Shown here: piece after piece, positions 17,842-29,164 of the stretch
How positions within the stretch are numbered: the stretch's first letter is position 1
How the letters are laid out: the number at the start of each line of letters is the position of its first letter
DNA from: Rhizobium sp. Root1334
Lineage (GTDB): Bacteria; Pseudomonadota; Alphaproteobacteria; Rhizobiales; Rhizobiaceae
Reading direction: 5' to 3'
NCBI RefSeq assembly: GCF_001426665.1
Contig: NZ_LMEY01000023.1
Span: forward strand, 221,035-285,034
DNA: 64,000 nt
Program-made: the position numbers and the translations under genes
Notes under the pieces: model-generated
The model's database searches: none
Told to the model about the DNA's origin: nothing
What the model saw: only the letters and a program-made list of their open reading frames with translations

Positions 17842-17908
17842 ACAAAAGAAAACGGTCACCGGAGCGTTAACTCCGGAACCGTCGGAAACATTTGAATGAC
17901 TCTTATAG
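17842..17908 (-). promoter_or_regulatory. greA leader: promoter -10 plus attenuator-like terminator
   Basis: Read on the minus strand, a CTATAA -10 (17903-17908) is followed about 20 bases later by a long hairpin, 17852-17882: ACGGT and CCGGAG on one side, CTCCGG and ACCGT on the other, loop of six, and then TTTTCTTTT. This is a good intrinsic terminator, yet it stands between a promoter and the greA start codon (17792) and no other minus-strand gene lies upstream. It therefore looks like an attenuator that would release a leader RNA of about 55 nt. The -35 is poor (TGGCTT). Confidence 0.55.
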
Positions 17909-17992
17909 CAGAAAGCGGAGTGAAAAAGCCAGATTAATCGGAGGCGGGCGCAAGCCGTGGGGTGTCCATCCAGCGCTGAAAATGGCTTGGAG

Positions 17993-18017
17993 GGAACAAA
18001 TGACGGTAGTGCCCGTT
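17993..18017 (+). promoter_or_regulatory. EcfG/RpoE2-type general stress promoter
   Basis: GGAAC (17993-17997), exactly 16 bases, CGTT (18014-18017). This is a full match to the alphaproteobacterial general-stress sigma consensus GGAAC-N16/17-CGTT. It lies about 23 bases upstream of a small gene heading a three-gene unit. I checked other GGAAC sites in the window and found no second one with correct spacing outside genes. Confidence 0.82.
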
Positions 18018-18039
18018 GGGTGTTTGAGACGAGGACCAG

Positions 18040-18354
18040 ATGATGCGAAACCAATCACCGGAACAGCTTGAAGGCCGGCTCAATGCCCACAGAAAACTCT
18101 TGGTCGCACTGGCTGCGTTTATCGCAGATGGCGCTGAGGGCCGGGCCTTTGTGGAGCGACTGAGGCGCGATGCCGAAACGGTTCTCGATCATGAGGAAGA
18201 TCCTGGAGTGGAGCCCAATGGCAGTTTTGCAACTCAGCAGATCGCCGATGACGAGCTTCAGTCGATTGTCACTGCGGCGCTCCTGCGGGTGCAGGCGGTG
18301 GGACGTCAGGAACAGGCGCGCGGCGATGCCGCGCCGGAAAGCGAGGATCGATGA
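18040..18354 (+). CDS. Small conserved hypothetical protein, stress operon gene 1
   Basis: A 104-residue soluble protein I do not recognise. It is rich in charged residues and alanine and is probably mostly helical (SPEQLEGRLNAHRKLLVALA, then DDELQSIVTAALLRVQAVGR). No signal peptide, cysteine or known motif is visible. It follows a consensus EcfG promoter and its stop overlaps the next gene by four bases (ATGA), so it is the first gene of a coupled stress-induced unit. Confidence 0.75.
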   Translation: MMRNQSPEQLEGRLNAHRKLLVALAAFIADGAEGRAFVERLRRDAETVLDHEEDPGVEPNGSFATQQIADDELQSIVTAALLRVQAVGRQEQARGDAAPESEDR

Positions 18355-18707
18355 TACAGGAAAACCACCGCCCTCTGGACAGGTTGAAGCTTTACCGGCT
18401 GGTTCCTGTTGCAAGGGCAGGGGATCCCAACTGGGACAATGCCGATAACCACGGCGAGGTGATTGTTCGCGCTTTTTCCGCCGCTGATGCCCGCGTCACG
18501 GCAGCGGAAGCAGAACTGGATTTTACCGAGATCGACGCTGCCCCTGCGGAGGGCAATTCGACGCGAGACGCCAGCGCTTTTCGCAACGAGCGGCTTTATG
18601 CCGTCGTTGAAATGCTGGACCAGTTGGGCGTTGCTGCGTCCGGACCGCGCGGCGTTGTCGATGGTGTCGTGTCCGTCGGCACGATCAAGCCGACACAGAT
18701 TTCTTAA
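18351..18707 (+). CDS. Small hypothetical protein, stress operon gene 2
   Basis: A 118-residue protein without a recognised family. It starts MIQENHRPLDRLKLYRLVPV, contains WDNADNHGEVIVRAFSAADA, and ends GVVDGVVSVGTIKPTQIS. The middle (about 30-55) reads like a small alpha/beta fold of the kind that annotates incoming data (strand, then helix 'SAADARVTAAEAELDF'). It starts inside the previous gene's stop and is followed 20 bases later by an SDR gene with a GAGGAGA site. Function is unknown; the operon suggests a stress role. Confidence 0.72.
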   Translation: MIQENHRPLDRLKLYRLVPVARAGDPNWDNADNHGEVIVRAFSAADARVTAAEAELDFTEIDAAPAEGNSTRDASAFRNERLYAVVEMLDQLGVAASGPRGVVDGVVSVGTIKPTQIS

Positions 18708-18727
18708 AAATCGCGAGGAGAGATACG

Positions 18728-19708
18728 ATGGCCGCACGGTCGAGTCCAGCCGCCCGCACGGCGGAGAAGCAGCGTGATATCCAGGCTGAGGTGGCCAAGG
18801 CCGACGCCAGCGAAAAAACGAAAAAGCCTGCCAAACCGAAAGCCATGCAAGCTGGCGCGCGGGCTTATCCGGTCCCGCCCTTTCCCAGGCAGCACCAGCC
18901 GAAGCCGGGTGCCGAACACAGGCTCGACCCGGCCCCCTTCTATGAAGCGCCTTACTACAAAGGGTCCGGCAAGCTCGATGGAAAGGTTGCATTGATCACC
19001 GGCGGCGACAGCGGCATCGGCCGTGCGGTCGCAGTTCTTTTTGCCCGGGAGGGCGCCGATGTCGCGATCCTTCATCTTGCCGAAGGCAAGGATGCCGACG
19101 ACACAGTGAAGGCGATCGAGGCGGAAGGACGGAAGGCCATGACCTTTCCCGGCGACGTGAAAGACCGGGCATTCTGCCGGAAGGCCGTTGCCGCCGTGGT
19201 CGAAGTCTTTGGGCGGCTGGATGTACTCGTCAACAACGCCGCCTTCCAGGTCCATTCCGCCGATGTGCTCGACCTTTCGGAGGAGCATTTCGACGAAACG
19301 CTGAAGACCAATCTCTACGGTTATTTTTTCATGGCACAGGCCGCGGTGCCGCACATGAAGGAGGGCAGCGCCATCGTCAACACGGGTTCGGTTACGGGCA
19401 TCGAGGGCAGCAAGCAGTTGGTCGATTATTCCATGACCAAGGGCGGCATTCATGCCTTCACGAAGGCATTGTCCGGTCAACTCATCGAAAAGGGCATCCG
19501 CGTCAACGCCGTCGCACCGGGGCCGGTGTGGACGCCACTCAATCCTTCCGACAAACAGGCAGAGGACGTCGCCACATTCGGGGCCGACACGCCAATGAAG
19601 CGTCCCGCACAGCCGGAAGAGATTGCCCCGGCCTACGTCTTCCTCGCATCGCCCCAATGCTCCAGCTACATTACCGGCGAGGTTCTGCCGATCGTCGGTG
19701 GTTACTAG
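18728..19708 (+). CDS. SDR-family oxidoreductase (YghA-like), general stress operon
   Basis: A 326-residue short-chain dehydrogenase. The first 80 residues are a lysine-, alanine- and proline-rich extension ending in PAPFYEAPYYKGSGKLDGK, typical of the YghA/YhdF subgroup. The Rossmann motif is TGGDSGIGR at about 91-99, followed by VNNAAF and the catalytic YSMTK. Members of this subgroup are often annotated as aldehyde or glucose dehydrogenases and are frequent in stress regulons. It is third in the EcfG-promoter operon. Its TAG stop lies in a CTAG palindrome shared with the facing TetR gene. Confidence 0.9.
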   Translation: MAARSSPAARTAEKQRDIQAEVAKADASEKTKKPAKPKAMQAGARAYPVPPFPRQHQPKPGAEHRLDPAPFYEAPYYKGSGKLDGKVALITGGDSGIGRAVAVLFAREGADVAILHLAEGKDADDTVKAIEAEGRKAMTFPGDVKDRAFCRKAVAAVVEVFGRLDVLVNNAAFQVHSADVLDLSEEHFDETLKTNLYGYFFMAQAAVPHMKEGSAIVNTGSVTGIEGSKQLVDYSMTKGGIHAFTKALSGQLIEKGIRVNAVAPGPVWTPLNPSDKQAEDVATFGADTPMKRPAQPEEIAPAYVFLASPQCSSYITGEVLPIVGGY

Positions 19709-20307
19709 GCGTTCCGGCTAACCATCGACAGGATGGTCTGGTAAAGTTCGTCTTCGGCTTGAGCGGCGGTGATGTCGCCGGTCGCGGCGGCATAGGAGAG
19801 GGCTTCGGCGGCCCCAAGCATGGCCCAGAGACCGGCGGCGGCAATCGTGCCGGTGCCAGAGAAGGGGGCAAGAGCCGCCCGGCATTTTTCGGTGAAGACC
19901 GTCTCGTATTCGCGCTTGATCTTTTCCAGTTCGGGCGAGCCTGCCAGGGCTGCGCTGACGCCGGGAATTTCTCGCCCCTGCAGAAGAACGCATTCGATAT
20001 AGGATGATGCAATCACCCGTGCCTTTCCGGAAAGGGTCGGCTCGCTGTCCTCAAGCGCCTTGTCCATCAGCGCCGTCTGACGCGTGTCGTATTCGCGGTA
20101 GAGCACTGCCAACAGTCCCGGCCGTGTGTTGAAATGGTCGTAGACCACGGGCTTGGTCACGCCTGCCTGTTCGGCCAGATAACCAAGCGTCAGTGCTTCG
20201 GTTCCCTCGGTGCGAACCACTCGCCATGCGACATCCAGCAACTGACGAAGCCGTTCCTCTCGCGACAGGCGCCGTCGTGTCGACGTGGTGGGAGCTGTGT
20301 TTTCCAT
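19705..20307 (-). CDS. TetR/AcrR-family regulator
   Basis: A 200-residue repressor with an N-terminal helix-turn-helix (LGYLAEQAGVTKPVVYDHFN, about 42-61) and a variable helical ligand domain. ATG at 20307; longer frames reach into the divergent gene. It stands back to back with an NAD(P)H oxidoreductase gene, the usual layout for a TetR repressor and its target, with a palindrome in the 88-base gap. The C-terminal part (SYAAATGDITAAQAEDELYQ) is typical of regulators of quinone- or drug-response genes. Ligand unknown. Confidence 0.88.
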   Translation of the reverse strand: MENTAPTTSTRRRLSREERLRQLLDVAWRVVRTEGTEALTLGYLAEQAGVTKPVVYDHFNTRPGLLAVLYREYDTRQTALMDKALEDSEPTLSGKARVIASSYIECVLLQGREIPGVSAALAGSPELEKIKREYETVFTEKCRAALAPFSGTGTIAAAGLWAMLGAAEALSYAAATGDITAAQAEDELYQTILSMVSRNA

Positions 20308-20330
20308 GCTTGACACCGTTATGTACCAAA

Positions 20331-20341
20331 AGTAACTTACT
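20331..20341. promoter_or_regulatory. Probable TetR operator
   Basis: In the divergent gap, AGTAACTTACT is an 11-base perfect palindrome (AGTAA-C-TTACT). It is bracketed by two direct AAAAGTA repeats (20328-20334 and 20342-20348, 14 bases apart) in an AT-rich stretch that must hold both promoters. Confidence 0.5.
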
Positions 20342-20395
20342 AAAAGTATATAGCGTGCGACTTTCGCTCGCAACAGCCAAGCAGGAGTTTTCAAC

Positions 20396-21013
20396 ATGCA
20401 TGCGCTTATCGTCGTCGCCCATCCCGACCAGGATTCGCTGACCCACACTATCGTCCGGCATCTGGCGGAGGGCATCGCCCAGCCGAATGATGATCATTCC
20501 TTTGAAATCGCTGATCTTTCAGCGGAAGGTTTTTCGCCGGAATTCACAGTGACCGACCTTGCCGTTCACCGCCGTGACGTGCCAATCCCGCCAGATATCG
20601 CCGCCGAGCAGAAGCGGATCGATCGTGCCGAAGCGCTCGTGCTGGTCTTTCCCGTCCACTGGTGGTCGATGCCCGCCTTGCTGAAGGGCTGGATCGATCG
20701 GGTGTTTTCCAACGGCTGGGCCTATGATGAGGGTGTGGGGATCAAGTCCGTGAAGAGGTTGCGTCATCTTAACGTTCATCTTGTCGGCCTCGGCGGCGCC
20801 AGCGCATCGACCTATGAGCGGCGGGGCTATCGCGATGCGATGAAGACGCAGATCGATCACGGCATCTTTGATTATTGTGGCGCTCCGGTGCTGACATCGG
20901 AACTGCTGCTCGGGTCGGAACCGGCGGATGTCGTCCGGCATCTGGAGGCCGCGCACACCATCGGCCGGGAGCTGTTCAATGCCCGTCCAGCCAAAGAAAA
21001 TCAGGCGGCGTGA
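20396..21013 (+). CDS. NAD(P)H-dependent flavin oxidoreductase (quinone reductase family)
   Basis: A 205-residue flavodoxin-like protein of the NQO1/KefF/MdaB group (Flavodoxin_2). The N-terminal MHALIVVAHPDQDSLTHTI is the FMN/FAD phosphate-binding start, and LVFPVHWWSMPALLKGWIDR is the family's flavin isoalloxazine segment, with VGLGGASASTYERRGY further on. It probably performs two-electron quinone reduction. The divergent TetR gene suggests induction by quinones or similar electrophiles, which is inference. Confidence 0.9.
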   Translation: MHALIVVAHPDQDSLTHTIVRHLAEGIAQPNDDHSFEIADLSAEGFSPEFTVTDLAVHRRDVPIPPDIAAEQKRIDRAEALVLVFPVHWWSMPALLKGWIDRVFSNGWAYDEGVGIKSVKRLRHLNVHLVGLGGASASTYERRGYRDAMKTQIDHGIFDYCGAPVLTSELLLGSEPADVVRHLEAAHTIGRELFNARPAKENQAA

Positions 21014-21105
21014 GGGCGAAAAAATCAGTTCTGCCGTAAAAATAGGGCTTTACCTCAACAGCGCTTGAGGTTGTATCAGTCTGGCTCCCTACTGGAGACG
21101 GAAGC

Positions 21106-22560
21106 ATGACGACTGACAATATCCCTTACACAGACGAGCCGGTGAACAGCGCCTCCTCTGAAATGGCCGGAGGATGGGGTGAGCTGATGCAGCCGCGTTA
21201 TCTCGTTTCGACGATAACGCTCTGCCTCGGCGTCGCCCTGTTCGCCTTCAACGAGTTCTTCATTTCCACGGCCTTGCCGACGGCGGTCGAGGAACTCGGT
21301 GGTGCCTCGCTTCTGTCCTGGGCCTTCACCCTCTATCTGGTCTTTGCCATCATCGGCGGCCTTGTCGCGGCCAATCTCAAGCGGCGGTTCGGTGCCCGCA
21401 ACACACTGCTTGCCGCAGCAACCGTTTTCATCGCCGGCACGGTGCTTGCGACCACCGCTGCTGATATGAAAGAGGTTCTGGCCGGGCGGTTGCTGCAGGG
21501 GGCGGGTGAGGGTGTTGTCGCCGCTCTTTGCTATGCGCTGATCCCCGAGCTTTTCCCCTCCCGCCTCGTCCCCAAGGTGTTCGGCGCCGAGGCGATCGTC
21601 TGGGCCATGGCGGCGTTTTCCGGACCGCTGGTCGCCGGCGGATTGACCGAGCATTTTTCATGGCGGGCGGCCTTCTTCGTCAGCATCCCGGCGGCGGCCA
21701 TCTTCATCGTCCTCGTTCTCGCCATCGTTCCGCGCGGGGTGTCCGGTGCCGGGAAAGTCTCGCCCATTCCGTTTGTGCGCCTCGTCGCAGCGGGGGCTGG
21801 CATCCTGATGATCTCGCTGTCCGGCATTGCTGGTGGAACAATGCCGATGACCGCATTGTTGATCGGCGCGGCCGTGGTTCTGGTAACCGTCGTTCTCTTC
21901 GACCGGCGTTCACCCAACCCGGTTCTGCCGAGCGCGGCATTCACCGCCCGCAAGGCACTGGGAACCGGATTATGGGTGATCCTGCTGATGCCGCTTTCGC
22001 AGGCAGCTGGCTCGGTGTTCCTCGTCTACAGCCTGCAGCATCTCTGGAATCTCGGTCCGACCGCAGCCGGCGCGCTGAGCGCAGTCATGGCGATTTCCTG
22101 GAGCCTGAGCGCCATCGGCGTGGCAAGTGTGCGGTCGCTGGCATTACGCAATCGGATCATGTTGACAGGCCCGGTTCTGCTTCTGGCGGGACTGGCCTCG
22201 GTGGTGCTTGCGATCAGTGCCGACATATTCTGGTTGATCCTGCCGGGGCAGGCGATGATCGGCGCAGGCTTCGGCGTCTCCTGGGGCACGCTCAGCCAGC
22301 TGATGATGGACGTATCCACCGATGACGAACGCGACCGGACCTCGGCCATGCTGCCGACCTTGCAATCGGCAGGGTATGCGATCGGCGCCGCAGTCTTCGG
22401 TCTAGTTGCCAATCTCATGGGGTTCGGCGGCACTGCAAGCGTTGAAACGATGCGCCACGCCATGCTGGTGGTTTTTGTCAGCGGATGTGTGATTGCAGCT
22501 GTCGCCGTCATTCTCGGTTTTCGAACCGTGCGCCTTGCGCGTGCGGAAATTGCGATCTGA
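21106..22560 (+). CDS. MFS drug-efflux transporter
   Basis: A 484-residue membrane protein with many hydrophobic helices, probably 12-14. An N-terminal cytoplasmic stretch of about 35 residues precedes FAFNEFFISTALPTAVEELG, which carries the TALPTA-like motif of multidrug DHA families, and RLLQGAGEGVVAALCYALIP is motif C-like. It is separated by about 90 bases from the oxidoreductase gene; co-transcription is possible, which would make it part of the TetR-controlled response. Substrate unknown. Confidence 0.85.
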   Translation: MTTDNIPYTDEPVNSASSEMAGGWGELMQPRYLVSTITLCLGVALFAFNEFFISTALPTAVEELGGASLLSWAFTLYLVFAIIGGLVAANLKRRFGARNTLLAAATVFIAGTVLATTAADMKEVLAGRLLQGAGEGVVAALCYALIPELFPSRLVPKVFGAEAIVWAMAAFSGPLVAGGLTEHFSWRAAFFVSIPAAAIFIVLVLAIVPRGVSGAGKVSPIPFVRLVAAGAGILMISLSGIAGGTMPMTALLIGAAVVLVTVVLFDRRSPNPVLPSAAFTARKALGTGLWVILLMPLSQAAGSVFLVYSLQHLWNLGPTAAGALSAVMAISWSLSAIGVASVRSLALRNRIMLTGPVLLLAGLASVVLAISADIFWLILPGQAMIGAGFGVSWGTLSQLMMDVSTDDERDRTSAMLPTLQSAGYAIGAAVFGLVANLMGFGGTASVETMRHAMLVVFVSGCVIAAVAVILGFRTVRLARAEIAI

Positions 22561-22576
22561 TATTTCGCAAAAGAGA

Positions 22577-22600
22577 AACGGCGCCCTCTCAGGCGCCGTT
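22577..22600 (-). terminator. Convergent hairpin between MFS gene and carB
   Basis: AACGGCGCC (22577-22585) and GGCGCCGTT (22592-22600) form a perfect 9-bp stem with a 6-base loop. On the minus strand it is followed by TTTCTCTTTTG, making it a reasonable carB terminator just past the carB stop. On the plus strand no T-run follows. Confidence 0.72.
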
Positions 22601-22608
22601 CACATGCA

Positions 22609-26100
<3,492 letters not shown>

Positions 26101-26128
26101 GGGTTCTATCCGCTTTTTCCGGCTGCGC

Positions 26129-26159
26129 AAAAAACCGGCCAGGGTGGGAGATCACCGGT
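26129..26159 (-). promoter_or_regulatory. Terminator-like hairpin in the carB leader
   Basis: On the minus strand ACCGG (26155-26159) can pair with CCGGT (26134-26138), with an internal GGTG/CACC alternative, and the 3' side runs into six T residues (26129-26134), 28 bases before the carB ATG. Position and shape suggest transcription attenuation; the 5-bp outer stem is short, so this is only a candidate. Confidence 0.35.
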
Positions 26160-26331
26160 CGGGTCGCGCAGGCTTGGTATTTTCAGGCTAGAAGCGGCTT
26201 ATAGGGAAATGTGACGCAAAGCGGAACCCCGAAAATGCGGGAATCGACAGGAAAGTTCGCGTGTTTTCCCTGTCATGGCGCCTGTTGCGAGGTTCGGTTT
26301 GCCGGGAATTGGCAACCCGGCGGACGAGCGC

Positions 26332-27741
26332 TTACGGAATCGCGAAAATGCCGATCTCGCCGGTAATGCCGCGAAGGGCGACATTGTGCGATGCCGGCGT
26401 CACGCCGCGCTGTGTCAGCAGGTGCAAGGCACGCTGGTCTTGCAGGACAGAGCCGGTTGCGAAGATTTCGCGGGACGTGGCGAGATGCTGTACCCTTGAG
26501 GCGATGTTGACGGTCTGGCCGAAATAATCCTGCCGTTCGTTCAGGCTGACCGCAATGCACGGTCCTTCATGGATGCCAATCTTCAAAAGCAGGTCTTCGT
26601 TACCATGCTCCTCATTGAGTGCGCGCATCGCATCGCGCATCCGCATGGCGGCGGCTACGGCACGGTCCGGTGTCGGGAAGGTGGCCATCACCGCATCGCC
26701 GATGGTCTTGACGACGGCGCCTGCTTCCGCACTGACGATCTCGTTCAAAATGCTGAAATGCGTCTTCACCAGATCGAAGGCTGCGAGATCGCCGACGCGC
26801 TCGTAAAGCTCTGTCGAGCCACGCAGGTCGGTGAAGAGAAAGGTGAGACTGGTGATCTTCAGCCGCTGATCGACGTCGATCGTATCGGTGCGGTAAATGT
26901 CGCGGAACGTCTGATTGGTGAGCAGGCGTTTGGCGGTCAGGAAGGGGCGGCGCCGCCCGAGCAGATCGTGCAATGCGTCGTTGGCCAGGCACACGGACGG
27001 CAATGTCCGGACCCCGGTGTGATTTTCCACCATGATCCGCACCGGCCCGGGCCGCAATTCCAGCGTCTCGCGATGCTGAAAAGACCTGTCGAAGACAAGC
27101 GAAAGGTTCGTTCGCTCCTTGGTCGGCTCGCCCTTCACGTCAATGAACTGTGCCGCATGGGTGACGGGCTCAAACACCATCACGAACCCTTCGGGCAATT
27201 GCAGCGAGATGACCGCCTTTTCGCCGGATGGCAGTTCCAGCGCTTCGAGGACGAATTCATCGACCTTCGCCTCGTAATCGTCTTCCGGCATGTCGATGCC
27301 GGAGCCCCAGTAGATCTGACGGAAATATTCGAGCGGCGGCAGGTCGTGCGGATTATGCGCTTCGATGTGGCGCACCCGCGGATTGACCGTGAAGGTCACC
27401 TCGACCATCTCATCGAGCGTCGGCTCGTAACCGGCGGCACAGAGCGCGCAGATATATTGCTCGCTTTGCACGGTCTTGAGCGAGGTATTGGCATCGAGCA
27501 CACCGCCGCACCCCGGGCACAGGACATTCCATGACATCTCGAACAGGCCGAGCCGCGACGCGTGCAGAAACCCGTTGATCGCGTGTTCTTCGTCAAATCC
27601 CGCGTTGGCGGCGAACGCCAGCGGGTTTACCCGGCCGAGTTTGCGGTCCGGCGCATCTTGAACGAGCCGTTCGATGGCATCGACAATGTCCGGCCTTGCC
27701 GATTGGCGCAACGCCGCGAAAAGGGGCTGGGTGTCGCTCAT
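26332..27741 (-). CDS. Adenylate/guanylate cyclase with N-terminal DUF5939-type region and zinc ribbon
   Basis: About 469 residues (ATG 27741; GTG at 27747 is an alternative). Residues about 75-110 hold a C-P-x-C...C-x-x-C pair (CPGCGG and CALC), a likely zinc ribbon. A central unknown region resembles DUF5939 proteins. The C-terminal class III catalytic domain keeps the metal-binding aspartates (LTFLFTDLRGSTE and KTIGDAVMATF), the specificity lysine in VVKTIGD, and the catalytic asparagine and arginine in TVNIASRV, so it should be active in making cAMP or cGMP. No membrane segment is present. The upstream trigger is unknown. Confidence 0.9.
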   Translation of the reverse strand: MSDTQPLFAALRQSARPDIVDAIERLVQDAPDRKLGRVNPLAFAANAGFDEEHAINGFLHASRLGLFEMSWNVLCPGCGGVLDANTSLKTVQSEQYICALCAAGYEPTLDEMVEVTFTVNPRVRHIEAHNPHDLPPLEYFRQIYWGSGIDMPEDDYEAKVDEFVLEALELPSGEKAVISLQLPEGFVMVFEPVTHAAQFIDVKGEPTKERTNLSLVFDRSFQHRETLELRPGPVRIMVENHTGVRTLPSVCLANDALHDLLGRRRPFLTAKRLLTNQTFRDIYRTDTIDVDQRLKITSLTFLFTDLRGSTELYERVGDLAAFDLVKTHFSILNEIVSAEAGAVVKTIGDAVMATFPTPDRAVAAAMRMRDAMRALNEEHGNEDLLLKIGIHEGPCIAVSLNERQDYFGQTVNIASRVQHLATSREIFATGSVLQDQRALHLLTQRGVTPASHNVALRGITGEIGIFAIP

Positions 27742-27837
27742 GCGCACAGTTTACACCAAATCCGATTTGCTGACAGCGGATTGCTGCTTCCCCATTGCAC
27801 AGGGGCAGGCGCCCCGGTGCAAAAATGCGGCCGACCG

Positions 27838-28203
27838 TCAGGCCGCCTTGATCAGTGGCCTGCGTATCTTTGTTTCAACCGGTTCACCCCGGGCGCCTGC
27901 AGTGTCCTCCCACCAATCGCCGAGCGCGTCGATCAGCGGCACGAGCGCATAGCCCGAAGCCGTCAGGTCATAGTCGACCCGCAGCGGATAACCGGAAAAG
28001 GCCGTACGTCTGACAATGCCGGCTTTTTCCAGCTTGCGCAGTTCCAGCGCCAGCATCCGGTGCGACAGCGTCGGGTTGTCGCGCTGCAGATCGCTGAATC
28101 GCTTGGTGCCGTCCTTGAGATAATAGAGCAGCAATGTCGGCCAGCGGCCGCTCAGCACGCGCATGGTCTCTTCGATCGGGCATTTGGAGACGACGTCTTT
28201 CAT
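27838..28203 (-). CDS. HxlR-family winged-helix regulator
   Basis: A 121-residue protein with CPIEETMRVLSGRWPTLLLYYL and SHRMLALELRKLEKAGIVRR followed by DYDLTASGYALVPLI, the HxlR/DUF24 layout. A single cysteine near the N-terminus (CPIEE, residue 8) is the classic redox or electrophile sensor in this family. ATG at 28203 is used; the longer frame adds a non-family stretch. It is divergent from a glutathione transferase gene, a common pairing for detoxification, so it likely controls that gene. Confidence 0.9.
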   Translation of the reverse strand: MKDVVSKCPIEETMRVLSGRWPTLLLYYLKDGTKRFSDLQRDNPTLSHRMLALELRKLEKAGIVRRTAFSGYPLRVDYDLTASGYALVPLIDALGDWWEDTAGARGEPVETKIRRPLIKAA

Positions 28204-28312
28204 CGGGCGGTCCTGGTTACAAAAGAGTGCGTAATTTACATGGGGGCGCCAATGGTTAGGGTCAACCATCGCTGCGCAGCGTCACCATCAACAACAACAA
28301 GAGACCCGAAAA

Positions 28313-29017
28313 ATGGAACCTATTCTCATTCACGGCTTCCCGCTTGGAAGCTCGATGGGGCTTGTCGCTGCGTTCGAAAAAGTCGGCCAGCCTTACCGCC
28401 TCTGCCGCGTCGACATGCTCTCCGAGATGAAGAACGATGCCTATGCCCGGCTGAACGGCCGTCAGGAAACTCCTGTCCTGATCACGGACAAGGGCGCAGT
28501 CCTCACCGAAACCATGGCGATTGCCGGCTGGCTTGCAGCCCGCGATACCCAGCACCGCATCAGCTTTGAGCCCCGCTCGCCACAGGCAGACCGGATGTTG
28601 CAGTTGATGGCCTTCATCAATACCGGCTTCACCGGTGCTTTCGGGCCATTGTGGGTTGCGCTTGAGTCCGAAGGCGAGACGCCAGAGACACTTGCATTTC
28701 TGCGCGAGTTCGGCCGCAAATCCGTTGTGGAACGCCACGAAAAGCTGGAAGCTATGATCGGTGATACGCCATTTCTGGCTGGTGATCGCCTGAGTTTGGC
28801 GGATACGACGCTGATCGGTGTGGCGCGCTGGGCCGAATTCCATCAAGCCGTTGACCCCAAGGCCTATCCGAAACTTGCCGCGCTGCGCCGCCGGATCGAA
28901 GCCGAGCCGGTGGTGCAATATGCCCTGGCAGTCGAGGACGGCGAAACACCGGCTGGCTCCGGCGCCTGCGTCGGCCATGTGCCGCTGGCCGAGGTGATCG
29001 CCCGCTTCGCCGCTTGA
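28313..29017 (+). CDS. Glutathione S-transferase family protein
   Basis: A 234-residue two-domain enzyme. The thioredoxin-like N-terminal half includes IHGFPLGSSMGLVAAFEKVG, then GRQETPVLITDKGAVLTETMAI where the conserved TETxAI loop binds the glutathione gamma-glutamyl group, followed by a helical C-terminal half with FLAGDRLSLADTTLIGVARW (the GST N-capping/S-T-D motif). Divergent HxlR gene; induced detoxification role is inferred. Confidence 0.88.
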   Translation: MEPILIHGFPLGSSMGLVAAFEKVGQPYRLCRVDMLSEMKNDAYARLNGRQETPVLITDKGAVLTETMAIAGWLAARDTQHRISFEPRSPQADRMLQLMAFINTGFTGAFGPLWVALESEGETPETLAFLREFGRKSVVERHEKLEAMIGDTPFLAGDRLSLADTTLIGVARWAEFHQAVDPKAYPKLAALRRRIEAEPVVQYALAVEDGETPAGSGACVGHVPLAEVIARFAA

Positions 29018-29047
29018 GGTAAACAATGATAGCGGCATGACGAATCT

Positions 29048-29138
29048 GACCGATGGGAGGTGCGATGCACATTTCCCATCGGTCGGTCATTCAGACCTCC
29101 GTCAAGCGTGGGGCCTGCGGACATTTCCGTCAGGTCTG
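29048..29138. repeat. Dense hairpin cluster between convergent genes
   Basis: GACCGATGGGA (29048-29058) pairs perfectly with TCCCATCGGTC (29074-29084), with an inner GTGC/GCAC stem, giving a long hairpin. A second outer pair, CAGACCT (29092-29098) and AGGTCTG (29132-29138), encloses a CGGA/TCCG mini-stem. No T-run follows, so these may be Rho-dependent ends or a fragment of an unrecognised palindromic element rather than an intrinsic terminator. Confidence 0.55.
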
Positions 29139-29164
29139 CCCGGTGTCGCTCGAATGCCGGCGAG

